From RGIG6165 sp045538835 (GTDB taxonomy: Bacteria > Bacillota > Clostridia > Oscillospirales > Feifaniaceae), in NCBI GenBank assembly GCA_045538835.1, contig JAZQEF010000026.1, forward strand, positions 1 to 64,000: 64,000 bases of DNA, read 5' to 3'. Below, piece after piece: positions 51,504 through 60,623 of the stretch; within the stretch, counting starts at the first letter, position 1; every line of letters starts with the position of its first letter. The notes below the pieces were generated by a model. That model saw only the letters and a program-made list of their open reading frames with translations, had not been told where the DNA came from and did not search any database. A program made the translations under genes and the position numbers.

Positions 51504-52847
51504 ATGGTAAAGTCTGAAATTGCAGAAAAACTGTACGGATATGTAAGCGGATTACCGATTGTTGATTACCATAATCACCTGTCATTGGGTGAAATAAAAA
51601 CAAACAAAAGATACACGGACATTTATGAACTGTGGATACAGCCCGACCCGTATAAGCACCGTGCTATGCGTATGTGCGGGGTGGAAGAATACTTCATAAC
51701 GGGTGCAGCCTCAAATAAAGAAAAGTTTGTCAAATGGTGCGAAACTGTACCAAGACTGATAGGAAACCCGTTGTATCAGTGGTCTTTGGCGGAACTTGAG
51801 ACGGTTTTCGGCATAACGGCTGTTCCGTGCGCAGAGAATGCCGGAAAGTTATATGATTTGTGTAACGGATACTTAAGTGAGAACGTACTGTCGGTAAGTT
51901 CTCTGCTTGAAAAATTTGGTGTGGAGTATGCCTGCCCTTGTGCTTCTTTAGTTGACGATATTTCGGTATTTGCTGAAAATGCCGTTCTTTCACCTTCACT
52001 CAGAGGTGATGATATCGTAAATTTATCTGAAGATTTTGTTGCAAAGCTTGAAACGGTAACGGGCATAAAAATAGAATCACTTGATGATTTTGAAAAAGCA
52101 GTCGGAGTAAGACTTGAAGAATTCAAAAAAGCGGGCTGCAGTTTTTCTGACCACGCGCTTGACAACGGATTTAGGTTTTATGCCGACGACGGTGGAAATG
52201 AGAAGCGTTTTGCTTTAATGCTGTCAGGGGAAATCGGTAAAGAGGATAAGGAAAAACTTGCATCGTACATACTTGTTTATCTCGGCAGGCAGTATGCAAA
52301 ACGCGGGTTTGTAATGCAACTGCATATAGGCGCACAGCGCTATACAAGCACAAGACTGAGAAATATGGTGGGGCCTGCAGGCGGTTTTGCGGGCATCGGA
52401 AACAGTGTTGACGCGGTGTCACTTACTGATTTTCTCGATGTGCTCGACAGCAGTGAATACGGTCTGCCGAAAACGGTTCTGTTCACTTTAAATCCTGCGG
52501 ACAATGCGCTTATATCCGTGCTTTCGGGCTCGTATTCCAAAGACGGAATTTCGGGAATTGTAACTCAGGGACCTGCCTGGTGGTGGTGCGACCACAAGCT
52601 CGGCATTACGGACGTGCTTGAAAATACGGCTGTTTTCGGCGTACTGTCGAATTTTATCGGAATGACAACCGATTCGAGAAGCTTTCTTTCATTTGTCAGA
52701 CACGATTATTTCAGGAAAATTCTCTGTGACTGGATAGGTGAAAAAGTGAGTCGGGGAGACTTTCCGGATGATATAGATGCACTTAAAAATCTGGTTTACA
52801 AAATGTGTTACAAAAATGCTGTTGATGTGGTAAAGGAGACGAAATAA
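51504..52847 (+). CDS. uxaC: Glucuronate/galacturonate isomerase
   Basis: 447 residues from the ATG at 51504 (GGAGA 6 bases ahead); an ATG at 51480 has no site. The amidohydrolase-like metal motif DYHNHLS (H23, H25) near the N-terminus, MQLHIGAQR and the late WWWCDHK block are UxaC hallmarks. It converts D-glucuronate to D-fructuronate and D-galacturonate to D-tagaturonate. First gene of the uronate operon; its last codon overlaps the SDR gene by one base. Confidence 0.94.
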   Translation: MVKSEIAEKLYGYVSGLPIVDYHNHLSLGEIKTNKRYTDIYELWIQPDPYKHRAMRMCGVEEYFITGAASNKEKFVKWCETVPRLIGNPLYQWSLAELETVFGITAVPCAENAGKLYDLCNGYLSENVLSVSSLLEKFGVEYACPCASLVDDISVFAENAVLSPSLRGDDIVNLSEDFVAKLETVTGIKIESLDDFEKAVGVRLEEFKKAGCSFSDHALDNGFRFYADDGGNEKRFALMLSGEIGKEDKEKLASYILVYLGRQYAKRGFVMQLHIGAQRYTSTRLRNMVGPAGGFAGIGNSVDAVSLTDFLDVLDSSEYGLPKTVLFTLNPADNALISVLSGSYSKDGISGIVTQGPAWWWCDHKLGITDVLENTAVFGVLSNFIGMTTDSRSFLSFVRHDYFRKILCDWIGEKVSRGDFPDDIDALKNLVYKMCYKNAVDVVKETK

Positions 52848-53689
52848 TGATATTTAAAGACAAGGTTGCGGTAGTAACCGGTGCAGGCGGAACGCTCTGC
52901 TCCGAAATAGCGATAGAACTTGCAAAAAGCGGTGCAAAGGTTGCACTTGTAGGCAGAACTAAAGAAAAACTCGAAGTTGTTGCAGAAAAAATCAGAGGAC
53001 TTGGAGGTACGGCAATGGTATATGCCTGTGATGTTACCGACAAAGATGCAATAGCACAGCTTGCAAAAGAGGTTGAAAAAGAACTTGGACTGTGTAATTA
53101 TCTTGTAAACGGCGCAGGCGGAAACAACATAAAAGCAATGCCCACAATAACAAAGTTTGACAAAAGAGAACTTGAGGGGACTCTGCCCGAAGGTGAAAGA
53201 GGACTGTATGACATAGACCTTGATGCTTTTGAAAGTGTCTTGAATATCAACACTATGGGTACGGTTATTCCTACAATGGAATTTGCAAAGCATATGGTGA
53301 AAAAAGGCGGCGGCAGCGTGATTAACTTTGCTTCGATGAACAGTTACTGTCCGCTTACAAGGTGCTTTGCATATGCTATGAGCAAGGCGGCGATTACAAG
53401 TCTCACACAGTCGTTTGCGGCATACTATGCGCCTGCAAATATCCGTATAAATGCGATTGCGCCAGGTTTTATGGTGAATGAGAGAAGCAAGAATTATTTA
53501 GGCACTGTGGAGGACGGTCTGACAGCAAGGGGAGAAGCGGTAATAAACCATACGCCTGTGGGCAGATTCGGTCAGGCGTCAGACCTTGTGGGATGTGCAA
53601 AGTGGCTTTTGAATGAAGAAGCATCGGGCTTTGTAACAGGTGTCACGGTGCCCGTTGACGGCGGATTTTTGACGTTGGGCGGTGTGTAA
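52847..53689 (+). CDS. SDR-family D-mannonate oxidoreductase (fructuronate reductase)
   Basis: 280 residues. Rossmann start VVTGAGGTLCSEIA (TGxxxGxG form), NGAGG, the Ser in INFASMNS, and YAMSKAA (catalytic Tyr and Lys) are present, with a long insert at about 95-125 typical of the SDR type that replaces UxuB in many Clostridia and Thermotogae. It reduces fructuronate to mannonate with NAD(P)H. Placed between uxaC and uxuA, which supports the call. Confidence 0.88.
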   Translation: MIFKDKVAVVTGAGGTLCSEIAIELAKSGAKVALVGRTKEKLEVVAEKIRGLGGTAMVYACDVTDKDAIAQLAKEVEKELGLCNYLVNGAGGNNIKAMPTITKFDKRELEGTLPEGERGLYDIDLDAFESVLNINTMGTVIPTMEFAKHMVKKGGGSVINFASMNSYCPLTRCFAYAMSKAAITSLTQSFAAYYAPANIRINAIAPGFMVNERSKNYLGTVEDGLTARGEAVINHTPVGRFGQASDLVGCAKWLLNEEASGFVTGVTVPVDGGFLTLGGV

Positions 53690-53690
53690 A

Positions 53691-54641
53691 ATGATTTTAA
53701 CAGACTATTTCAGAAGCGAAAAAGATATGACGTGGGACATTGCAAAGCAGTGTGGGGTAAATCACGGTGTCATACGTCTCCCCGAAAGGGCTGATTTCGA
53801 TTTAACAGATAAGGCGCATTGGCAGACTGTCTATGACGGTTTTATCAGCGAGGGAATAAAACCCGTTGTAATCGAGCCTATGCCAAACGAAGTTCACGAC
53901 CATATAAAAGCAGGTGATGAACTTCGTGATAAAAGCATTGAAAAGGTTATAAAGATGCTGCCCATAATGCGCTCTCTTGACATTGATACGATATGCTTCA
54001 ACTGGATGGCGCACATCGGCTGGCTGAGAACGTCAAGTAATATCGAAGAACGCGGCGGCGCATTTGTCACGGGCTTTGATATGGCGGATTTCAGGGATAC
54101 AGGAAAGCAAATTACGGAAAAAGAACTTTGGGACAACTATGAATATTTTCTCAAAGCGGTGTTGCCCGAAGCGGAAAAATATGAAATAAAACTTGCGCTT
54201 CATCCGGACGACCCGCCGGTTTTGAAACTCGGCGGCGTGTCGCGCATTATGATATCCAAAGAGAACATAAAAAAAGCAATTTACGATATCTGTCCAAGTG
54301 ATGTGCTGGGTCTTACAATGTGTCAGGCAAACTACTACATTATGGGTGAAGACCTTGATGAAGTAATCACGGATTTTGCCAAAAAAATATTTTTTATACA
54401 CTTCAGAAACACAAGCGGCGACATCAATAAATTCCGTGAGACCTTTCACGATAACGGCAAACTTGATATGGCGCATCTTATTAAGTTATATACGAAACTC
54501 GGCATAGACGTACCCATACGCGTAGACCACGTTCCCACACTTAAAGGCGAGGATACCGATCTTGCGGGATATGCCGCACTCGGCAGGCTTTTTGCAATAG
54601 GATATTTAAAAGGCATTCTCGATGCGGTTGAAAGGAGATAA
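53691..54641 (+). CDS. uxuA: Mannonate dehydratase
   Basis: 316 residues from the ATG at 53691; the frame could open at a GTG at 53682 that lies in the previous gene. It is a TIM-barrel metal enzyme: CFNWMAHIGW, LALHPDDPP and FIHFRNTSGD carry conserved His/Cys/Asp ligands, and the C-terminal RVDHVPTLKGED block is characteristic. It removes water from D-mannonate to give 2-keto-3-deoxygluconate; the next enzymes, KdgK and KdgA, are not in the window. Shorter than E. coli UxuA (394), as usual in Gram-positives. Confidence 0.94.
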   Translation: MILTDYFRSEKDMTWDIAKQCGVNHGVIRLPERADFDLTDKAHWQTVYDGFISEGIKPVVIEPMPNEVHDHIKAGDELRDKSIEKVIKMLPIMRSLDIDTICFNWMAHIGWLRTSSNIEERGGAFVTGFDMADFRDTGKQITEKELWDNYEYFLKAVLPEAEKYEIKLALHPDDPPVLKLGGVSRIMISKENIKKAIYDICPSDVLGLTMCQANYYIMGEDLDEVITDFAKKIFFIHFRNTSGDINKFRETFHDNGKLDMAHLIKLYTKLGIDVPIRVDHVPTLKGEDTDLAGYAALGRLFAIGYLKGILDAVERR

Positions 54642-54644
54642 ATT

Positions 54645-56126
54645 ATGATAAAAATAGGGAATACGGTCATAAAAAATCAGAACAACTTCTGGAATCAGTG
54701 CTTGTTTCATCCTACGGATGCTATTGAAGACCCATGGGGAAGGCGTATTCTTGATAAGATTGCTGATGACGGCGCCATAAAAACCGTTCGTATATATACA
54801 ATGTTTGAGGACATTGTATATATCGGCGAAGACGGTGAATTGAAATATGATTTCCGACTTAATGACCTGCGTCTTGACTATATGGTGGAAAAAAACTTTG
54901 ACCTGCTTCTGGCATACGGCGGTATGCCCGACTGTATTGCATCCTCTACTGACAATAAGAGGACGGCTGCCAAGAACAAAACACGTTACAAGGGCAAAAT
55001 GTGGAATACGGCGCCACCTAAGGATTATGCGCTGTGGGAAGAAGTATGCTATGAGTACACCAAGCATATTGTGGAAAGATACGGAATTGAAACGGTGTCA
55101 AAGTGGAATTGTCAGTGCTTCAATGAGCCTGATTTACAAGGATTTTTCCTGTCGCAATATCCGAAAGATATTGAGTTTACGGTAAAATACCGTCTGCCCG
55201 AGTACTGTAAATTATATAAAGCGTTTGAACGCGCAGTACGCCGTGTTTCTGATAAGATCAGCATAGGCGGTCCCGCGCTTGCGTCAAAAGTGGAATTTCT
55301 CGGCGGTTTTCTTGATTACGTCAAAGAAAACAATCTTAAGCTTGATTTTGTTTCAGTACATAATTACGGAACGAAACCAACCCTGCTCAACGAGGGAAAC
55401 CCGATAAGAGTTGAAAATAACGTTGAAAGACATCAGCGCTACGTTGACACCGTTACAGAGCACGGTTTCGGACATCTTCCGATTCTTGTTGATGAATGGG
55501 GTCTTGCCACTTGCGGGTTTTATAACCGTGAGGAGTGTCCCGAACTTATGGTTCGTGAACACGAGGTGTTCTCAGCGTATTTTGCAAAACTTATACACAG
55601 ATTTGTCTATTCGGATTTTAAAATGGGTATGATGTGCATCTGTCTTTCGGGACAGCATGAAATGGTTGAGGATTTTTCGGGCTTCCGCAATTTCTTCACC
55701 TTGAATTTCATAACAAAGCCGATTTACAACATGTATATTTTAGCGGCAAAATTAAAGGAGAAAGTGCTTACCTCCGAATGCGGGGAAAACACTTATGTGC
55801 TGCCTACAAAGGATGAAAACGGCAGGTTTGCCGTTATGGTTTCCTACTCTTCAGACAACTTCAAGGACGAACTTCCCGAGATTGAAGAACGTGTGGAATT
55901 CGCCGAAGACATATCAGAAAAAACGGTTACCGTATGGTGCATCGACAAAGACACCACCAATCCCTACCGTATGTGGGAGCGTGAGGGTAGTCCCGAAATG
56001 ACCAAAGATATGATAAAGACTCTCCGTGAAGAGGGCAGGTTAAAGCCGGTACGTGTTCAGAAGGGCAGCGAACAGATTGTATTAAAACTTTCACTTAATG
56101 CTGTTTACATGATTACAGTGGAATAA
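54645..56126 (+). CDS. Glycoside hydrolase family 39-like protein
   Basis: 493 residues, no signal peptide, so cytoplasmic. TIM barrel with the two GH-A catalytic glutamates: NEP motif N160-E161 (acid/base) and E284 in LVDEWG (nucleophile), then a beta-sandwich C-terminal domain. GH39 holds beta-xylosidases and alpha-L-iduronidases; its place 3 bases after uxuA suggests it frees uronic acids or linked xylose from imported oligosaccharides. Ends the uronate operon. Confidence 0.8.
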   Translation: MIKIGNTVIKNQNNFWNQCLFHPTDAIEDPWGRRILDKIADDGAIKTVRIYTMFEDIVYIGEDGELKYDFRLNDLRLDYMVEKNFDLLLAYGGMPDCIASSTDNKRTAAKNKTRYKGKMWNTAPPKDYALWEEVCYEYTKHIVERYGIETVSKWNCQCFNEPDLQGFFLSQYPKDIEFTVKYRLPEYCKLYKAFERAVRRVSDKISIGGPALASKVEFLGGFLDYVKENNLKLDFVSVHNYGTKPTLLNEGNPIRVENNVERHQRYVDTVTEHGFGHLPILVDEWGLATCGFYNREECPELMVREHEVFSAYFAKLIHRFVYSDFKMGMMCICLSGQHEMVEDFSGFRNFFTLNFITKPIYNMYILAAKLKEKVLTSECGENTYVLPTKDENGRFAVMVSYSSDNFKDELPEIEERVEFAEDISEKTVTVWCIDKDTTNPYRMWEREGSPEMTKDMIKTLREEGRLKPVRVQKGSEQIVLKLSLNAVYMITVE

Positions 56127-56128
56127 AT

Positions 56129-56170
56129 AAAGGACAATATCATTCCTTTCGGTTTGATATTGTCTTTTTA
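56129..56170 (+). terminator. Terminator of the uronate operon
   Basis: GACAATATCA-N12-TGATATTGTC followed by TTTTTA. Confidence 0.82.
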
Positions 56171-56327
56171 ATTATGAAGCACTGTCCGATGATTTGGGTT
56201 ATAGGTGCAAAACCGCTTTGAAACATCTCGAAAGATTCCTTAAATCGGATTTTTTATAAAGCTTAATATTTCTTTGTTTGTCGGATATATGTTAAAATTA
56301 AATCATAAATGAAAAAAGGAAAATACT

Positions 56328-57047
56328 ATGCTGGAAATATATCAAGAACAAATAGTAAATGTTTTAAATGAAATTAAGAATACGCAGGCAGAAAAAATAC
56401 GATCTGCCTCCCGTATGGTAGCAGACGTTATCAAATCAGACGGTATCATTTACATTTTCGGTTGCGGACATTCTCATTTGATTGCCCTTGACTGCTTCTA
56501 CCGTGCAGGAGGGCTTGCCAATGTATGCCCGGTGCTGGACACCGATCTGATGCTTCATAACGGTGCGGCGAAGAGCAGTGTTATGGAAAAAACATCGGGC
56601 ATTGCAAAAGGCGTATTAGAAAAATACGCTCTTACAGAAAAGGATATGCTTGTCATAATTTCCACATCGGGAAAGAATGCTGTACCTGTGGAAATGGCGC
56701 AGAAAGCAACAGAGAAAGGGATAAAAAACGTTTCTGTTGTGTCGTCAGCATATTTCGGAGATAAAAAGGATACACCGCTTTTATACGAGTGTTCCGACAC
56801 ATATATCGACAACTGTGTGCCGCACGGCGATGCCGTTATGGATATAGACTCAAGCAATGTAAAAATGGGAAGTGTATCTACTGCCGCAAGTTCTTTTATT
56901 TTACAGTCTGTGTTGCTGGAAGGCGCGGCACTGGCGGCAAAAGAAGGCGCATCAGTTCCTGTCTATATGAGCGGAAATATTGAAGGCGGTGCAGAATATA
57001 ACAAAGCGCTGATTAAAGAATATCAGCCGAGGATCAGGCACTTGTAA
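56328..57047 (+). CDS. SIS-domain sugar isomerase-like protein (UPF0309 type)
   Basis: 239 residues. The SIS fold is marked by IYIFGCGHSHLIALDCFYRA, the phosphate-binding loop IISTSGKNAVPVEMA and VVSSAYFG. Layout and the HGDAVMDID motif match the UPF0309 group, which is tied to amino-sugar phosphate handling; the precise substrate is unknown. Own unit with a terminator behind; AAAAAAGGAAAAT precedes the ATG. Confidence 0.83.
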   Translation: MLEIYQEQIVNVLNEIKNTQAEKIRSASRMVADVIKSDGIIYIFGCGHSHLIALDCFYRAGGLANVCPVLDTDLMLHNGAAKSSVMEKTSGIAKGVLEKYALTEKDMLVIISTSGKNAVPVEMAQKATEKGIKNVSVVSSAYFGDKKDTPLLYECSDTYIDNCVPHGDAVMDIDSSNVKMGSVSTAASSFILQSVLLEGAALAAKEGASVPVYMSGNIEGGAEYNKALIKEYQPRIRHL

Positions 57048-57097
57048 TAATTGGTATTTGCTAATCAGCTCAGCAAGTAAAACAGTCAATTTTATTT

Positions 57098-57130
57098 ACC
57101 CGACAGCAAAACTGCTGTCGGGTATTTCTT
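57098..57130 (+). terminator. Terminator of the SIS-domain gene
   Basis: ACCCGACAGCA-AAAC-TGCTGTCGGGT then ATTTCTTT. Confidence 0.8.
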
Positions 57131-57256
57131 TAAAACAACTGACGGTTGATTTTCTTGTTTTTTGAGGCATTTAAATATACTACCAATTGATTGCCAATCT
57201 TTGTGCTGTATGATACTATTGTTATAGCATCTTTATAATAAAAGGAGTGGTATTCT

Positions 57257-59359
57257 ATGGCATATGCATTAAAAGGAAACAACTATTGTATCAATCTCGC
57301 TGTAAGTGAACACAATGCCTGCATTGAAGGGGGCAGTTTCGGTGAAATTTCGCTTTGCAAGACTGTGCTTTTTGATATGAGAATCAAAAGAATGTCCGAC
57401 GGTGAAAGCATCAGTGTGGGCAGTATGAGCAATTGGGCAAATGTTACTTTTGCACAGTACGCGACTACCGCTGAAATATATTTTGAAGAGCCTGACGGAA
57501 TTTCAGACATTGGCGTTCTTCTTTGTGCAAAAATTGAAGAGAACGGTGTTAAATGGTCAGTTGAAGTTACGAATGACAACTGCGGAATGTCCGTTATGGA
57601 AGTAAAATATCCGATGCCGAGAGTAAAAGGCAAGGATATCGATTTCTTTACGCCTCAGCATGCCGGCAGGGTACTTGAGAATGCAGATAACAAGACATAT
57701 GAAAAGAAAGGCGCATATCCTGCGGCTTGTTTCTCAATGCTCTTTTTTGCAGTATACGGAAAAGAAAACGGCATTTACCTTGCTGTTGAAGACGGAAAAG
57801 GCGCTGCTAAGAGAGTTGTTTGCGGCTGTGCTGACGGCGAATGTTATGTAAATGTTGATTTTTACGGTCTGGGTGCAAGTCTGCCCCAAAACTCCTTTAA
57901 GGTATTTGGTCAGTCGCACTGGCAGTTTATTGAGGGTGACTGGTACGATGCGGCACAGGTTTATGCAGATTTTGTTCAGCGTGAAGCTCAGTGGCTTCCC
58001 GATATAGACGATAACGGCCGAATTGATACGGCGCAGCGTTTTAAGGATGTACCTTTCTGGATAAGCGACTATATTCCCAATAGTGAGTCGCAGGGTGTGA
58101 ACAGACCTATGTCACTCAGCGCAGGAAGTGATATCTATGATGCAGATTATTGGTATAAAGCGCCTATCGAACTTCAGAAGCAACTCGGTGTGCCGATAGC
58201 ATATCACGTATATAACTGGCATGAGATTCCTTTTAACATAGAATATCCCCACTTCTTACCTGCAAAAAAGGTGTTTACCGACCATGCAAAGGAACTGCAG
58301 GAAAACAACATCTACATTCTTCCTTACATAAATGCAGTAAGCTGGGATATGTATGATGCAGAGAAGAAGCATGAGGTAAGTTTTGAGAACACAGGCTTCA
58401 AAGATGCTATCATTCATGAGGACGGCAGTTATGCAATCGAGCATTATCCGCAGACAACGGTAAGCGGAAAGACAAGCCATCTCTCACCCGCCTGCGGAAC
58501 ATCGGCAGTATGGCATAGACTTATGCTCGACCTGTCAAAAGAAATGCAGGAAACACTTGATATAGACGGCATATATTATGACCAGGTTGCAGCAGCACCC
58601 TGTCGTCCCTGCTACAGCCGTAACCACGGGCATCTGCCTGGCGGCGGAAACACCTGGGTAGAGGGTTATAACCGTATGATGAAAAGAATAAATGCGATAA
58701 AGCCCAGGGAAAACTTCTATTTTACCGAATGTACCGCAGAAACATTTATGAAGAGTTTTGACGGTTATCTGACATGGATGTGGGTAAAAGCAAATGAAGT
58801 TCCCGCATATTCAGCGGTTTATGCAGGATATGTACAGTTGCTCGGCAGATGCACGATAGGCAAGAAGAAGGATGACTTTGAATTCTTCAAGTACTGTACT
58901 GCGATGTCACTTCTCAGCGGTCAGCAGCTCGGCTGGTGCAAGGCTGATATAATCTACTCACCCAAGCATATGGAGTTTTTGAAAAAGCATGTTGATGTGA
59001 GATATAAGTATGCTCAGCTTTTTAACAGCGCCAGGATGCTCAGACCCGCAAAGGTTAAAACAGACCTGCCCAAGATGGAAACACCTGCAGGACTTGCCAA
59101 TCCTAACAATGATATGATTGAATGTGAACAGGTACTCAGCGGTGCATGGAAGTACAGAAACGGTTCAAAGACAGTTATCTTTGCATCAAGTATTGCCGAG
59201 GGTGACGTAAACTACACACTTACTTTCAATGCTAGAGAGTACGGAATTATAGATAAAAAACTGCCCGAAGGCTTTATTCTTGACGGCGATATCTGTACAG
59301 TTACAGGTAAACTCGGCAGATATGATATCGCAGTATGGGAATTTGATTTGGAGGAGTAA
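57257..59359 (+). CDS. DUF6259-type putative glycoside hydrolase
   Basis: 700 residues, no signal peptide. The N-terminal 220 residues look like a beta-sandwich; the middle (about 230-600) looks like a TIM barrel with YHVYNWHEIPF, PYINAVSWDM and DIDGIYYDQVAAAPC at about 435-447 (D437, D442), followed by CYSRNHGHLPGGGNTW and FTECTAETF. These Asp/Glu residues in barrel strands suggest a retaining glycosidase of the GH36-like kind, as seen in the DUF6259 family. The C-terminus is a small beta domain. Cotranscribed with the HTH-kinase fusion 4 bases on. Substrate unknown. Confidence 0.7.
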   Translation: MAYALKGNNYCINLAVSEHNACIEGGSFGEISLCKTVLFDMRIKRMSDGESISVGSMSNWANVTFAQYATTAEIYFEEPDGISDIGVLLCAKIEENGVKWSVEVTNDNCGMSVMEVKYPMPRVKGKDIDFFTPQHAGRVLENADNKTYEKKGAYPAACFSMLFFAVYGKENGIYLAVEDGKGAAKRVVCGCADGECYVNVDFYGLGASLPQNSFKVFGQSHWQFIEGDWYDAAQVYADFVQREAQWLPDIDDNGRIDTAQRFKDVPFWISDYIPNSESQGVNRPMSLSAGSDIYDADYWYKAPIELQKQLGVPIAYHVYNWHEIPFNIEYPHFLPAKKVFTDHAKELQENNIYILPYINAVSWDMYDAEKKHEVSFENTGFKDAIIHEDGSYAIEHYPQTTVSGKTSHLSPACGTSAVWHRLMLDLSKEMQETLDIDGIYYDQVAAAPCRPCYSRNHGHLPGGGNTWVEGYNRMMKRINAIKPRENFYFTECTAETFMKSFDGYLTWMWVKANEVPAYSAVYAGYVQLLGRCTIGKKKDDFEFFKYCTAMSLLSGQQLGWCKADIIYSPKHMEFLKKHVDVRYKYAQLFNSARMLRPAKVKTDLPKMETPAGLANPNNDMIECEQVLSGAWKYRNGSKTVIFASSIAEGDVNYTLTFNAREYGIIDKKLPEGFILDGDICTVTGKLGRYDIAVWEFDLEE

Positions 59360-59363
59360 GACT

Positions 59364-60512
59364 GTGTTTGACATAAATGCATTTGCAGAACAGATAAAAA
59401 AATACAGAACGAAACTTGGTATCAGGCAGAATGAACTGGCGAGCAAACTGCATGTCAGTCCGCAGTCTGTTTCTAAGTGGGAACAGGGTAATTCCGTACC
59501 TGAGATAGATACACTTTGTCGTATATCCGAGTTTTTCGGTGTATCCGTTGATGAACTTCTGTCGCACAAGTATCCGAAAGAAAGAATGATGATCGGCGTT
59601 GACGGCGGCGGCACAAAGACTGAGTTTTTACTCTTCTCGGAAAAGGGTACCATAAAGCAGCGCATACTGCTTGACGGTTCCAATCCGAATGTAAGCGGTC
59701 TGGAAAAGGCGCTGGGGGTGCTCGCTATGGGCATCGACAGTCTTATTGCCATAGAACCTGAGGTAATGGGTATATATTGCGGTCTATCGGGATACACGTC
59801 AGGAAACAACAGCGGTAAGATAAAAAGTTATCTCACCAAACGCTATCCCGACATCAAACTCGGATGTAACAGTGATATTTTCAATGTTGCGGCAAGCGCA
59901 ACACAGGAAAAAAAGTGTATTGCAGTCATTTGCGGAACAGGTGCCTGCATATTTGCAATCAACGGAGATAAAAGCAACCGTATAGGCGGTCTGGGTTATC
60001 TGTTTGAGGGCAAGGGAAGCGGTTTTGATATCGGCAGGGATGCTGTGGCGGCAGCGCTTGCAGACAATGACGGTATCGGACAGAAGACCATAATAACCGA
60101 ACTTGTACAGAAAAGGCTTGGCACAACGGTATGGGAAGGAATTAACCGTTTTTATTCCGAAGACATATCGTTTGTTGCATCCTTTACAAGCGAGGTGTTT
60201 GAAGCCTACAGACTTGGCGATAAGGTTGCAAAAGAAATTGTGGAAAGCAATATAAATGCACTTTGCGACAAGATAAATTTTGCTTCAAAGACGTATGCCT
60301 GCGGAGACGTGGTAGTTTTATCGGGCGGTGTATTCTCGCAGAAGGATATTCTTTTGTCTTATATCAGGCAGAACATCGGGAAAAACAAGAAAATCATAAT
60401 TCCCGAAATGCCGCAGATATACGGTGCCTGTGTCCTGTGCACAAATCTGTGCGGTATTTCAAATGCGCATTTATATGAAAATTTTGTCTCTGATTACAAA
60501 AAGTACCTTTAA
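59364..60512 (+). CDS. XRE-type HTH fused to BadF/BadG (N-acetylglucosamine kinase-like) domain
   Basis: 382 residues from a GTG at 59364 with GGAGG 9 bases upstream. Residues 5-65 are a helix-turn-helix (RQNELASKLHVSPQSVSKWE). From about 75 an ASKHA sugar-kinase domain begins with DGGGTKTE (80-87, phosphate loop), then GLSGYTSG, ICGTGACIFA (second phosphate loop) and LSGGVFSQ. This is the BcrAD/BadFG group, which includes GlcNAc kinases. It may be a repressor that senses, and perhaps phosphorylates, an amino sugar, similar in idea to ROK repressors. Follows the DUF6259 gene in one operon. Confidence 0.82.
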   Translation: MFDINAFAEQIKKYRTKLGIRQNELASKLHVSPQSVSKWEQGNSVPEIDTLCRISEFFGVSVDELLSHKYPKERMMIGVDGGGTKTEFLLFSEKGTIKQRILLDGSNPNVSGLEKALGVLAMGIDSLIAIEPEVMGIYCGLSGYTSGNNSGKIKSYLTKRYPDIKLGCNSDIFNVAASATQEKKCIAVICGTGACIFAINGDKSNRIGGLGYLFEGKGSGFDIGRDAVAAALADNDGIGQKTIITELVQKRLGTTVWEGINRFYSEDISFVASFTSEVFEAYRLGDKVAKEIVESNINALCDKINFASKTYACGDVVVLSGGVFSQKDILLSYIRQNIGKNKKIIIPEMPQIYGACVLCTNLCGISNAHLYENFVSDYKKYL

Positions 60513-60515
60513 ACA

Positions 60516-60545
60516 AAAACAGGCACGCAATGTGCCTGTTTTTTG
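60516..60545 (+). terminator. Terminator of the DUF6259 - HTH-kinase operon
   Basis: AAAACAGGCAC-GCAAT-GTGCCTGTTTTTT. Confidence 0.92.
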
Positions 60546-60563
60546 TGTTCTTGACTATTTTTC

Positions 60564-60592
60564 TTGACTATTTTTTTGGCAAATAGTAAAAT
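60564..60592 (+). promoter_or_regulatory. Promoter of the MBL-fold gene
   Basis: TTGACT, 17 bases, TAAAAT. The -35 lies in a tandem TTGACTATTTTT repeat, so a second upstream copy exists. Confidence 0.65.
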
Positions 60593-60623
60593 ATAGAAAA
60601 TCAATTATTTAAAGAGGTTTGTT

